From Begonia masoniana (Eukaryota > Streptophyta > Magnoliopsida > Cucurbitales > Begoniaceae), in contig CM039512.1 of NCBI GenBank assembly GCA_022432975.1, positions 27,956,863-28,020,862 on the forward strand: a stretch of 64,000 nucleotides of DNA, given 5' to 3'. A model generated the notes under the pieces. That model saw only the letters and a list, made by a program, of their open reading frames with translations. It did no database searches and was not told the DNA's origin. Positions 1 through 10,790 of the stretch are shown here, piece after piece; the stretch's first letter is position 1, and each line of letters begins with the position of its first letter. The position numbers were made by a program, and so were the translations under genes.

Positions 1-742
1 AACTATTCTTTCGGCATCTGCCGATGACGTCAGCCGGAAGACTAAACCATCAAACAATTACCCTTCGGCATCTGCGATGACGTCAGCCGGAAGACTAAAC
101 CATCAAACAATTACCCTTCGGCATCTGCCGATGACGTCAGCGGAAGACTAAACCATCAAACAATTACCCTTCGGCATCTGCGATGACGTCAGCCGGAAGA
201 CTAAACCATCAAACAATTACCCTTCGGCATCTGCGATGACGTCAGCCGGAAGACTAAACCATCAAACAATTACCCTTCGGCATCTGCGATGACGTCAGCC
301 GGAAGACTAAACCATCAAACAATTACCCTTCGGCATCTGCCGATGACGTCAGCCGGAAGACTAAACCATCAAACAATTACCCTTCGGCATCTGCCGATGA
401 CGTCAGCCGGAAGACTAAACCATCAAACAACTACCCTTCGGCATCTGCCGATGACGTCAGCCGGAAGACTAAACCATCAAACAATTACCCTTCGGCATCT
501 GCCGATGACGTCAGCCGGAAGACTAAACCATCAAACAATTACCCTTCGGCATCTGCCGATGACGTCAGCCGGAAGACTAAACCATCAAACAATTAACCTT
601 CGGCACCTGCCGATGACGTCAACCGGAAGACTAAACCATCAACAACTATTCTTTCGGCATCTGCCGATGACGTCAGCCGGAAGACTAAACCATCAACAAC
701 TATTCTTTCGGCATCTGCCGATGACGTCAGCCGGAAGACTAC
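1..742. repeat. 54-bp minisatellite array (53-bp variants) with TGACGTCA in each unit
   Basis: About 13.7 units are in view and the array continues left. The unit length is 54 bp, dropping to 53 where CTGCCGATG becomes CTGCGATG. Most units carry the palindrome TGACGTCA and the near-palindrome TCGGCATCTGCCGA. The last three units toward the right are more diverged (ACAACTATTCTT variant). The array lies in the downstream (U5-side) half of LTR-E. The open frame across it is a by-product of 54 being divisible by three. Confidence 0.95.
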
Positions 743-1339
743 CTCTTCCAGCTTCCGTCTTACGGTAGAGAACTCTAAATCATCAAATGACTCCTTCCAA
801 CAGAAAGAAAACACAACTCATTCAAAATGCATATAGCGGAAGACTTAAGCAACAGACCATTTATAAATCTATATAATCATTCCCTAACTCAGTGATCCAC
901 TAGACAGTTTCAAAGCTCAACGTTTTAAAATAATCTCATCCTACTTAAACTACCATATTCTTTAACATACTGTAACATAAGAGTCTTAACCAGGGGTCAT
1001 AAATCGCCTCTCCAGTCCCGCACTGTCACCTTGAGCATCCTCCAGCAACCAGCCTTAAGCATCCTCTTTGAACATAACATCCTCACCTGAACCTTCTTCA
1101 CCTACACCATAAGGTTTAACTATAAGCCTAATGCTTAGTAAGGAATGCATGCTGACAGATATACATGAGTACACAATTTAAAGAGACATAAGTTCATAAA
1201 CCATTCATCATTCGTGTTCATCTTTATCTTTTGCATAACATGTATTAAGGTAGGAGACGAGGGAGGAAGACGGGATACATAGTCATTTGCCTATCGCAGC
1301 AGACATACATAATCATTTGCCTATCGCGGCAATCATGAT

Positions 1340-1524
1340 ACATCACTCAGCCTCCCCAGTGGGAGAATTCACGAGCCATACATATCATTAACTCGGCCTC
1401 CACCAGTGGGAGATTTCGCGAGTCGTACATATCATTAACTCGGCCTCCACCAGTGGGAGATTTCGCGAGTCATACATATCATTAACTCGGCCTCCACCAG
1501 TGGGAGAATTCGCGAGTCATACAT
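1340..1524. repeat. 47-bp short tandem repeat in LTR-E (about 4 copies)
   Basis: Copies of CTCCACCAGTGGGAGA with flanks recur at 47-bp spacing (1391, 1438, 1485), plus a diverged first copy near 1340. CTCCCAC/GTGGGAG arms form a small inverted repeat. Comparable short repeats occupy the same LTR interval in other copies (50583-50776, 46590-46725). Confidence 0.85.
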
Positions 1525-2333
1525 AACATAGTCTTTCCCCGCTCTGCACTTAATCTTGGTTACATTTGCTTTTCATATTCTCAACTTAATCATAACAGGG
1601 ACACAGTGCATAGACATAAAGTTCATAGAGAGAAGTCATATCATGAGGACAAGTAAAACATCCTGTAACTTTACATTTACTTACACAACTTCTTCATATC
1701 GTGGAAATAACAAATCATAGTCAATAAGCTAACATCTCAGTGATTTCCTAATACCCTTGCGGTGTAGGGCCCTAGTGGCCGGAAATCTTAACACATTCAC
1801 TTACCTGGATTCCTTAGCAATCCGAGCTTCTTTCCTTTAAACTTCTTCACCTAAAACATGTACATTACAGTAGTTAAAACAAAGTCCTAATAGTCCTAAT
1901 CATAAACCATCCTAGGATCTAATAGCTAAAGTCATTCCGATTCCTCTGTTTGACACACTGCAGTCTGAAATCCGAAACTAGGTGGACAGGTTTTACCATT
2001 GGTTAAATCCGAGTTGGTTACTTAAAATGTTCAGAATCGATTCGGGATGACATTTCTACTCTCAGATTTTAAAAAGTCTTAAACTACTCGGCCACTGCTA
2101 AAAAAAATCCGAACTCAGTGCCGAGCTGAAAACAGAGCTCTATTTACTAATGAATGACTACATTGTCCATTTCATACCTCGGGTGTGGATTTGCAGAGAA
2201 GAGCAAGCTCGAAACCAGCCGTCGGTAAAGGGAAGTTCTGGTAGCCGAGAGCAAGAACTTGGGAGAGAAGAAATCGCCGAGAGGGAATGTCGGCTACAGT
2301 GGTAATAAAATGAGATTTAAGGTTTCCATTTCC

Positions 2334-2341
2334 TATTTATA
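2334..2341 (-). promoter_or_regulatory. TATA box of LTR-E
   Basis: TATAAATA on the minus strand, about 160 bp from the LTR start. The position matches TATATAAAG at 16490 in the related LTR of element A. It is followed by the conserved CCACTGTAGCCGACA-type stretch. Confidence 0.65.
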
Positions 2342-2629
2342 CCTAATCCATCAATTCTAATTACTAAACTGCCACCCAACCTAGTTTTACTCAACTTGTA
2401 ATAAATTTGTCTTAACATTAAATTTAAATCATAACGGTTAAATAAGAGGGTGACAATGAAAATGGTCAGAAAATCACCTGGCCGAAATGTCAGGGTGTTA
2501 CACGAATCCCAGGTCGTAAAAAGGGGGTCGTCACAATCCCACATCGCTTGGAAAAGTATGTGGAAATGAAACATATGTAAATAGACTCTCCCAATATAGT
2601 AAGACGCATTTTGGAGTACAATTGGCAAC

Positions 2630-2711
2630 GGATCCCATAAGAACTCCGAAGTTAAAAGTATTTCGGCGAGAGCAATTCCAGGTTGGGTGACCTTCCGGGA
2701 AGTTCTCACCA
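2630..2711 (+). pseudogene. 5S rRNA-like segment, copy 1
   Basis: The stretch starts at GGATCCCATAAGAACTCCGA and runs through GGCGAGAG and GGTTGGGTGACC to GGGAAGTTCTC. Matched by eye to the plant 5S rRNA 3' two thirds, it shows recognisable internal-control blocks: box A-like AGTTAAAAGTAT, intermediate element CGGCGAG and box C-like AGGTTGGGTGACC. The first third of 5S is not recognisable. It lies in an LTR, so it is not a host 5S gene. Confidence 0.75.
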
Positions 2712-3003
2712 AACAAAGCCGTGAGGGGAGGATATTGTGCTACGGCCCAACGAGGAGGGGTGATTGTGATGACCCAAATGTGCACGTATGAGTACGACTA
2801 CGGGGCAAACCTCGGGTTGCGGGGCAAACCTTGGGATCTAAGCCGAGTGTAGGCGAATCCCGGACTCAAGTATAGGCGAATCCCAGGTCGTAAAAAGGGG
2901 GTCGTCACAATCCCACATCGCTTGGAAAAGTATGTGGAAATGAAACATTTGTAAATAGACCCTCCCAATATAGTAAGACGCATTTTGGAGTACAATTGGC
3001 AAC

Positions 3004-3083
3004 GGATCCATAAGAACTCCGAAGTTAAAAGTACTTCGGCGAGAGCAATTCCAGGTTGGGTGACCTTCCGGGAAGTTCTCACC
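3004..3083 (+). pseudogene. 5S rRNA-like segment, copy 2
   Basis: Same unit as copy 1 with GGATCCATAAG, one C shorter. Box A-like AGTTAAAAGTAC and box C-like GGTTGGGTGACC are kept. It lies 312 bp upstream of copy 3 inside one duplicated LTR. Confidence 0.75.
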
Positions 3084-3315
3084 AAACAAAGCCGTGAGGG
3101 CATGAGTACCTACGGGGCAAACCTCGGGTTGCGGGGCAAACCTTGGGATCTAAGCCGAGTGTAGGCGAATCCCGGACTCAAGTATAGGCGAATCCCAGGT
3201 CGTAAAAAGGGGGTCGTCACAATCCCACATCGCTTGGAAAAGTATGTGGAAATGAAACATTTGTAAATAGACCCTCCCAATATAGTAAGACGCGTTTTGG
3301 AGCACAATTGGCAAC

Positions 3316-3397
3316 GGATCCCATAAGAACTCCGAAGTTAAAAGTACTTCGGCGAGAGCAATTCCAGGTTGGGTGACCTTCCGGGAAGTTCTCACCA
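3316..3397 (+). pseudogene. 5S rRNA-like segment, copy 3
   Basis: Same unit, with the full GGATCCCATAAGAACTCCGA start. It is followed about 80 bp later by the LTR end at 3480. The LTR tail (GTGAGGGGAGGATATTGTGC) is shared with copy 1, which supports both being LTR 3' portions. Confidence 0.75.
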
Positions 3398-3481
3398 AAC
3401 AAAGCCGTGAGGGGAGGATATTGTGCTACGACCCAATTCCCAAAGCGCACAATATCTTGCTGGAAAAAGGGGTCGTTACAG

Positions 3482-4162
3482 CTAAACCAATATATGAATC
3501 AAGAACCGAACCGGGGCAAGGACATTCCACAACCCGAGACTCACAGCCCTCAAGAGGGAGAGTCTAGCTTGCAAGGACAATTGAATGGTCTTAGTGGAGA
3601 AGTCACTAACTTAGTCCAACAACTTAAGGACCTAACCCTTGGCATGCAACAAATTATAAAAACCCTTAGCAAGCGCAATTCCAGAGAATGCTCCCGAGAG
3701 CCTACACCTATGGATAGACCCGAGAATACTAGAAGGAGATTTCCATATCAAGAACCCTATCCTAATGAAAGACCTGATAACCCTAGGAGGAGATTTCAAG
3801 GCTTTGACCATCATGACGAGGATGAATGGACCCTTGATGAAGAAGAGAATTTTCCCTCTGGCCGTCGAAAGGACTTGGATGATTTGAGGAGCGTTAAGTT
3901 GCATGTTCCCTCTTTCAATGGCGCATGCGATGGTAATACCTTCTTAGATTGGATTAATAAAGTGGAGAATGTTTTTTATTATTATGACTATTCTGATAAA
4001 GTTAAAATCCAATTAGTCTTAGTCGAACTCACGGGATATGCCGCCCTTTGGTGGTCCAACATCAAATCACAAAAACAAAAGATAGGAGATGATCCCGTTA
4101 CCACGTGGAGATTGATGAAGTCCCTCATGATCAAGCGATTCATTCCTACCCAATACCGATAA
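3482..4162 (+). pseudogene. gag: Element C gag, N-terminal part
   Basis: The frame carries a coiled-coil-like QLNGLSGEVTNLVQQLKDLT segment, an Arg/Pro-rich stretch (two RRRFP/RRRFQ repeats), an acidic segment and then the retrotransposon gag core with FLDWINKVENVF and YAALWWSNI. It ends at a TAA directly at the insertion point of the solo LTR and resumes at 8282. The frame is open upstream into the TRIM, so the native start is not in view. Its product would be the capsid of the virus-like particle. Confidence 0.75.
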
Positions 4163-4249
4163 GAACTTATAACACCTGAGATTTTCGGGTTCCCACTTAC
4201 TAAGGGCATTTTCATAAATAGAGGAATTTGTGCCCGTTTTGTGAACGAG

Positions 4250-5618
4250 TGTTAGTGATTTTACACGCTTTTACGCAAGTGCACGTATCGCAATCAAGTA
4301 GTATAAAAAATATCGATCCCACGAGGATATTTTTTAATTGTATTTAAATTGCTATAAAAATCTTATAAAAATATTAAAATGATGGATGAAAATAATTAGA
4401 ATTAAATTTGAATAACGATGCAATAAGAGAAAACAAAACAAATGAGATAAAATCAGTAAATGAAATCTTAGCTAGGATCGATTTCTTCATTACGATAAAT
4501 TTACTACTGATGCTCTGGTAATACTCTGCAGCATTGTCTAAGAACAACAAGAATAAATTAATTCTAGGATTCTTTCAAATTGCCTAGGTAAATTCAATTT
4601 AGAATTTCCTTCGATCTTGAAGGAATGTAACTAACAATGAAATTTCATATTTGCCTCATTCGTATTGCCAATCGAATCAATGCTAACTACGTTGTAACAA
4701 TTTAATCTGAATAATTATTCATGCATCTAGGAATTTATATTTATCTATCGATATAATATAAACATGGATCATCAATCTATCTATCGATATGATCTGAATT
4801 AAACAAGGAATATCACAAATAATTGTTCAATAAACAATCGAATAAACAAAACCAAGATCGTAGCAAAACTGTAACGAATACTCTCATCCTAACCAAGAAT
4901 AAAAGTTTAGCTACTAAACATCATAAAATATATGAAAAATAATAGTGTTAATAAAAGCATAAAGCAATAAAAATAAGAGAAGAAGAAGAAGTTCAATGGA
5001 GTGTCGTCAGTTCTCCTCCCAGATCCAGAGTTCGCTCTCCGTCTAATTAGTCTCCCTTTGTTTTCTGTAGTATATCTCCTCTTTCTCTCTCCAATCTCTT
5101 TGTTATTATATTGTTCACCTATTTTTGCTCTTTTCGTAGGATGGTTTTCTCTCTCTCTGGTTCTCGTTCCACGTGGTTCCATACTTTTCAAAACTCTTTC
5201 TTCCAATTGGCTTTTCCTTCCTTTTTGTCCTCTTTTACATGCCAGGTGTCTTCTCCTTTTCTCTTTCCAAATTGCTCTTCCTTGATTTTTGCCTTCACTT
5301 TCTCTCCAGATTGCTTTTTCCTTGATTTTTTTTTACCTTATCTTTCTCTTCATAAATCTCAGCATTTGAATTTGACTTTCCTACTATTAAAATTGCATTC
5401 AAATAGGAAAATATAAAATTCAAATTAAGGAGAAAAATCTTCTTTTAATAGATAATCTGCATGAAATATATTAAATTAAATTAAATTAAGGCACTGATGT
5501 TGCAGCATTATGTAGCAATTGTAGTAAATTCCTACCAATTTCTTATTGCATTCACTCAATTTATACAAGTTCTTTCAACTAATTACTATATAAAATAACT
5601 CTAATTTAAGAGTTATCA
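4250..5618 (-). mobile_element. Solo LTR, Athila-like, nested (TSD ACGAG)
   Basis: Perfect ACGAG duplications at 4245-4249 and 5619-5623 flank a 1,369-bp segment. On the minus strand it reads TGATAACTC... to ...ATCACTAACA. Its minus-strand 3' end (GATTGCGATACGTGCACTTG) matches the LTR end of Athila-like element G (39230-39278), giving orientation and family. TATAAATT on the minus strand near 5565 is a plausible TATA box. Open frames inside it are short and of biased composition. Confidence 0.85.
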
Positions 5619-5778
5619 ACGAGAAGTTTTAATAGAGCCCCTATAATAAATGAGGATTTTTGGTGAAGTGAGCACAATTTGGAGAGAACGAATCGTTAGT
5701 TAAATAACGAAATAATTGACGAAACTAATAGAAAATCAATTGGAAGGGCAGAATGGTAATTTACCAAGCCAAATTAAT

Positions 5779-5785
5779 TATAAAA
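5779..5785 (+). promoter_or_regulatory. TATA box of family-2 solo LTR
   Basis: TATAAAA, placed like TATAAAAT at 44450 in the second family-2 LTR. It is followed by a pyrimidine-rich leader. Confidence 0.5.
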
Positions 5786-7264
5786 CTTCACAACTTCTTT
5801 CCCCTCCCATGATTTTTCATTCTGCCATTTCTTCCTCCAAAGGGTTACAGGCAATTCCCTTCTCCCTCTCGCGCGATTCCACTTCTGGCGACGAACGACT
5901 TCCTTCCGGTGATCGATCCTTCACATTTCTTTTTCAAAAACTACCCTTAGGTAAGATTCTATGCTTAAGGACGTTGTTGTACAAGTTTTGGAGTTATTAT
6001 TAACTAGAGTTTCGTTTAGGGTTTTATCGAAATTGATGGTTTATGTTAAAAATGGATGGGTTTGCGGTATTTATGACTCTAGTGGATGTATTGGCGATTA
6101 TTGGAAGTATTTGGTTAATCTATTGGTGAATGTTGGAGATTTTGAAAGTTCGATGATTTAGGCTCAATTCTAATGTCGTGGGTTGTGATGTTCTAGGTGG
6201 ACCAGCTTAAAACGAGAAGCTCTGCATGCTAAGGACGCGAGGTAAGTTTTCGGGACTTTTTGGCCGATTTGGCCTACACCATGGATGAGCTTTGTTGATC
6301 GAGAAAAATTGGTGAATTTGTTGTTTAAGTGTAGGTTGGATGGATAGTTTAGGAGAATTGTGTGTTAGAACGTTTTTAATTAGGTTCTATGTATTGTTTA
6401 TGCTTTCCTTACTTTTATTGTACAAATCCATGTCCATGCATCATGTTTTACGAACTAGCATGAAAAATAAATTTTCGCAAATGTTTTTCATGAAAAGAAA
6501 CGTTAAATGAAAAGATATGAAATGCATGTAATCCCGGTCACGTCCGTGGTGGGATTCAGACATTGTTGTTCTGAGAGGAGGAGCATGTTTTCCCCTTTGC
6601 TGATGGAAAGGGCTATCTAACCGTGAGATGTGCCCTTTCTATCTGGTGAGTTAACCCCCGGTGACACCTCCTGCTATGAAACTAAATGGTGAAAATGTAA
6701 TGCATGTTTTTACAAACCCTGCACACATAGCATGCATTCCCATTTACGAGACTTGCTTAGCTCTGTAGCTCATAGTTTATTTTCTATGGTGTAGGTGACT
6801 TCGGGACAAGTGAGGATGAGAGTCCTCCACCCGACGCATAAGCTGGTCGAAGAGGTGTACCCGTGGGAGTGTGCAGTGCAGTCAGAGCCAAATTGACCCG
6901 TGGGAGCATTAGTTAAGTGTTTTGGCAATTTTGGGTTTATGTCGGGCTGATGGGGGAAAGTATATGAATTGCATAAAACACATTTTAGGGTGTTTGATAT
7001 CTGGTTAGTGTAAATACTAAAATTGATGAAATAGAAGATGATTTGTGAGGTTTAATGTTTCTGGATATTCTGGGTGAATGGTGTATAGGTACAGGGGAAA
7101 ATAATGCGAAGGCGGCTATTTGGAGAAAATCTAGAGAGGTAGCTGATCGATCGCTAGCAAGGGGCGATCGATCGGGTATTGTATGGTTTAGAGTCAGAAT
7201 TTTATAAGTCTGGATGTCGTCCAAGGTCGTTGTCCAAGCCCTGTGGACGATAAGGTTTAAGTGG

Positions 7265-7850
7265 TCTGTGGACAAGTAAGTCACATGGACGAATAAGTCC
7301 CGTGGACAAATAAGTCACGTGGACGAATGTGGACGAATAAGTCCTATGGACGAGTAAGTCACGTGGACGAATGTGGACGAATAAGTCCTATGGACGAGTA
7401 AGTCACGTGGACGAATGTGGACGAATAAGTCCTATGGACGAGTAAGTCACGTGGACGAATGTGGACGAATAAGTCCTATGGACGAGTAAGTCACGTGGAC
7501 GAATGTGGACGAATAAGTCACGTGGACGAATGTGGACGAATAAGTCACGTGGACGAATGTGGACGAATAAGTCACGTGGACGAATGTGGACGAATAAGTC
7601 ACGTGGACGAATGTGGACGAATAGGCCCCGTGGACAAATAAGTCACGTGGACGAATGTGGACGAATAAGTCACGTGGACGAATGTGGACGAATAAGTCCT
7701 ATGGACGAGTAAGTCACGTGGACGAATGTGGACGAATAAGTCACGTGGACGAATGTGGACGAATAAGTCCTATGGACGGACGAATAAGTCCTATGGACGA
7801 GTAAGTCACGTGGACGAATGTGGACGAATAGGCCCCGTGGACAAATAGGC
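7265..7850. repeat. 27/44-bp minisatellite array with CACGTG in most units
   Basis: The 27-bp unit is AAGTCACGTGGACGAAT plus GTGGACGAAT. Insertion of AAGTCCTATGGACGAGT gives a 44-bp higher-order form in the first third. Variation marks the array as older than the perfect arrays elsewhere. Most units hold the palindromic G-box CACGTG. It lies in the downstream part of the family-2 solo LTR. Confidence 0.95.
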
Positions 7851-7941
7851 TTCTGTCGTCCATGTCCAAAGTGTTCTGTCTTCGGTTTCTGTCGTCCACG
7901 CCTTCTTAGGTTCTTTTTCGTCCACGCCCCCTAAGATATTT

Positions 7942-8090
7942 TGTCGTCCAAACCCGATAGAAAGAAACATCCTCCTCCACTGTTTAAAATTGATGAAACC
8001 CGAGAGGTATTTCTTTCTGTTTCTGTCGTCCAAACCCGATAGAGAGAAACATCCTCCTCCACTGCTTAAATTGATGAAATCCAAGAAGAA
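7942..8090. repeat. Imperfect direct duplication of about 82 bp
   Basis: GTCGTCCAAACCCGATAGA and about 50 following bases occur at 7942 and again near 8026. The block follows the 27-bp array and continues to the LTR end region. Confidence 0.8.
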
Positions 8091-8281
8091 ATAAGGGATT
8101 ATATATTTCGAGAGAAATTAAGTGATAGAACCCGAGAGAAAATTTTCACACATGAATAGTCTTCTGCTGAACGGGGTTGAGCACCCTTATGCATGCATAA
8201 TCAAAATACGAATAAAAGTTTAAAATTTCATGAGATTTTTAGAAATAGTACAAGGGTTTAATTAAGGTTCGTTACAGAACT

Positions 8282-8840
8282 ATTCTTACAAATCCAAAAC
8301 TTAAGACAAGGAGGTCGGTCCGTTGAAGAATACCTCACCGAGTTTGAGACCCTTAGGATTCAAGGAGAGATGGATGAACCTGAGGAACAAGTGATTGCAA
8401 GATTTATTCGAGGATTGAACCGAGATATAGGAGACATTATAGAGTTGCACCCCCAAGAGACCCTTGATGCAGTAGTATAGATGGCCATGAGATTTGAGCG
8501 ACAACTTAGTAGAAATAGGAAATCTAGTTTTACTCCGCAATTTCCGCCCAAGACTACCCCAAAGGTTACACCAAAACCTCCTGAACCAATCAAGACTTTT
8601 ACACAGGCTGAAGGAAAGAAACCTTTTACACGAACTTGGCCACCTAAGGAATCAAGTAGTAAAACCCTAGTAGAGATTGCCAATCCCCCTAGATCCCGAG
8701 AGATGAAGTGTTATAAATGCCATGGCGTTGGTCATTTTATGGCTCAATGCCCCAATAGACGAGTGATGATTCTCGAAGAAGACACTGGTGAATTTGTAAG
8801 CGAGGACGAAGACGATCAAGAAGTGGTAAGAGAAGATTAG
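8282..8840 (+). pseudogene. gag: Element C gag, C-terminal part with zinc knuckle
   Basis: It resumes the gag frame after the solo LTR: RSVEEYLTEFETLRIQGEM and the FIRGLNRDIGD stretch belong to the gag core. A Pro-rich linker follows, then the CCHC knuckle CYKCHGVGHFMAQC at about 8709-8750, which would bind the RNA genome. An in-frame TAG sits near 8479 (after AVV) and the frame closes at a TAG at 8840. The acidic tail SEDEDDQEVVRED precedes the protease region. Confidence 0.8.
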
Positions 8841-9317
8841 GAGGATAGTGATTCCCAAGAAGAGATTGTTCACACACATGAAGGACCTCTACTTATGGTA
8901 AGAAGACGTGTCCTTGTGACTAAGAGTTCTAGAGAAGACTATCAACGAGAGAACATCTTCCATAGTAGATGTTTCATCAAGGATAAACTATGCTCCCTGA
9001 TTATTGACGGAGGTAGTTGTGCAAATGTAGCCTCCAAGGATTTAGTTACTAAATTAGGACTGGAGACTAGTGTTCACCCTCACCCTTACAAACTACGATG
9101 GCTAGATGATAGGGACAATGTCAAGGTTACTAAGCAAGTGAAGGTAGAGTTTTCTTTAGGGAATTTTAAGGACACGGTCCTTTGTGATGTTGTACCTATG
9201 AGCGCAAGCCACTTACTCCTAGGCCGACCTTGGTAGTTTGATCGAAGAGTTCACCACAATGGACATTCTAACTATTTTTCCCTTAAATCTGAAGGAAAGA
9301 CTTTTAAGTTTGCCCCC
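8841..9317 (+). pseudogene. Element C protease (retropepsin-like)
   Basis: The active-site motif appears as IIDGGSCANVAS, where D-S/T-G is expected, so the central residue is changed to Gly. Downstream HLLLGRPW is the usual flap-distal LGRPW motif. A stop replaces the next Trp codon region (TAG at 9234). It would cleave the Gag-Pol polyprotein. It links gag and RT without its own start. Confidence 0.75.
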
Positions 9318-10790
9318 ATGACCCCTGAGCAAATTGCTAAAGATGACACTGCAAGAAGAGAAGCCGAGAACAAGGCTAACCTATTCATCACTAGGAAGCA
9401 AATGGAAGCATCTTTATGTAGAGGAGATCCCTTGATTTTGATACTTTTTCGCGATAGAGTTATGGAACTAGGAGTTATTCCTGAAAATGTTAAGGCTTTA
9501 CTCAACCAGTTCCAAGATGTATTTTTGGAAGATTTACCTAAAGGTTTACCCCCCCTACGCGGTATCGAACACCAAATTGATCTTCAACCCGGAGCCGCAC
9601 TACCTAATCAACCAGCTTACCGAATGAACCCCGAAGAAACCAAGAAAGACGGCACCAAGAGGATGTGTGTCGACAGTCGAGCCGTGAACCAAATCACCAT
9701 CAAATATAGATTTCCCATTCCTCGGCTCAAGGACATGTTAGATGAACTCAGTGGGGCCACCATTTTCTCTAAAATAGATCTCAAGAGTGGTTACCATCAA
9801 ATTAGAATGAAGGAATGTGACGAATGGAAGACGGCCTTCAAGACGAAATATGGATTATTTGAATGGATAGTCATGCCCTTTGGATTATCAAATGCCCCGA
9901 GTACATTCATGAGACTTATGCACCATGTACTTAAAGAATTCTTAGGAAAATTTATAGTTGTCTATTTTGACGATATACTGGTGTATAGTCTAGACCTTTC
10001 CCAACACCTTAACCATCTAAGTATACTCTTCTGAACCCTACGAAAAGCTCAGTTGTATGGAAATTTAAGTAAATGCTCATTCGCGCAAGACAAGGTTTAC
10101 TTTCTAGGGTTTGTTATTTCTAAGGATGGAATGGAAGCTGATATTGACAAGATCAAGGCCATTAAGGATTGGCCTACACCTAATTCTATAACCGAGGTAC
10201 GTAGCTTCCACGGACTCGCCTTTTTCTATAAGAGGTTTATCAAGGACTTTAGCTCAATAGTTTCACCACTTACAGATTACACGAAGAAAAACCAAGAGTT
10301 TACCTGGACCTCAGCCTGTCAAAAGAGCTTTGAGCTAATTAAGAACAAGTTATGCCACTCACCCGTACTTGCACTCCCAGATTTTAATAAAGTATTCGAA
10401 ATTAAGAGTGATGCTTCTGGAGTAGGCATAGGAGCCGTACTCATGCAAGAGGGGAAACCCATTGCATTTTTTAGCAAAAAATTGAAAGGAGCTGCCCTAA
10501 ATTACTCCACGTATGATAAGAAATTTTATGCTGTCATAAGAGCATTAGAGCACTGAAAACATTACCTCTTGTCTCGAGATTTCGTTATCAATACTGACCA
10601 TCAAGCCTTGAGACATATCAAGAGTCAACATAAATTGAACAAGAGACACGCCACATGGGTGGAGTTTTTAGAGAGGTTTCCGTACACTCTTAAATATGTA
10701 AAAGGGGAGAATAATGTCGTGGCTGATGCACTCTCTAGGAAACGCGTTCTACTTATGGAATTAGGAACTAGGTTCTTTGGTTTCGATTAA
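9318..10790 (+). pseudogene. pol: Element C reverse transcriptase and RNase H
   Basis: RT blocks are visible: [33 protein letters not shown] and the catalytic YFDDILVYS at about 9960-9985. Between NPEETK and [15 protein letters not shown] roughly 30 residues of the fingers region are missing, an internal deletion. A TGA near 10032 splits RT and a TGA at 10554 splits RNase H. RNase H shows [25 protein letters not shown] and [10 protein letters not shown], then [11 protein letters not shown] at the end. The product would copy RNA to DNA and degrade the template. Confidence 0.85.

Larger units (their letters stand above)
1..2502 (-). mobile_element. Tekay/Del-like LTR (LTR-E), cut by left window edge
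   Basis: Read on the minus strand, the LTR starts at 2502 with TGTAACACCCTGAC, closely matching the starts of the LTRs at 16332 and 30333. It continues through a TATA box, a CAGGTAAGT-like stretch near 1800, the shared block AAGCATTAGGCTTA (complement near 1130) and a 54-bp array that leaves the window. It is either the 5' LTR of a minus-strand element or a solo LTR; the other end is not visible. It is inserted in the Cassandra-like element, the flanking bases at 2503-2507 being CGAAT, so a CGAAT duplication is expected to the left of the window. Confidence 0.8.
2503..3480 (+). mobile_element. Cassandra-like TRIM with 5S-rRNA-derived LTRs (truncated)
   Basis: There is no coding capacity. One LTR starts at 2765 (TGTGATGACCC) and ends at 3480 (GGGGTCGTTACA), giving inverted TGTGATGACCCC/GGGGTCGTTACA-type ends. 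Just before it, 2752-2763 (GAGGAGGGGTGA) looks like a polypurine tract. The left part (2503-2748) is a remnant of the other LTR, cut by LTR-E. Each copy holds an 80-bp stretch closely matching plant 5S rRNA, which is the hallmark of the Cassandra TRIM family. The right LTR contains a 312-bp internal duplication and therefore two 5S-like units. No primer-binding site is visible, so the LTR1-internal junction was deleted. Confidence 0.7.
4168..8276 (+). mobile_element. Solo LTR, family 2 (4.1 kb), TSD GAACT
   Basis: It begins TATAACACCTGAG and ends AAGGTTCGTTACA, flanked by perfect GAACT duplications at 4163-4167 and 8277-8281. The first dinucleotide is TA, not TG. It is related to the LTR at 44061, sharing an AATCGTTAG...TAACGAAA stretch, GGGCA...TGGTAATTT and the GGCCGAT...GGCCTACACC block. 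It carries its own nested Athila-like solo LTR (4250-5618) and a 27-bp array. It interrupts the gag of element C. Confidence 0.9.

Noticed and set aside
1..742. CRISPR-like regular array
   Set aside because: Units are contiguous with no unique spacers, and the setting is a plant LTR.
2630..3397. Host 5S rDNA array
   Set aside because: The first third of 5S is not recognisable, box A and C are altered, and the units sit between LTR ends.
2317..3450. Minus-strand open frames over the 5S-like units
   Set aside because: They repeat with the LTR units and have no protein features; 5S-derived origin explains them.
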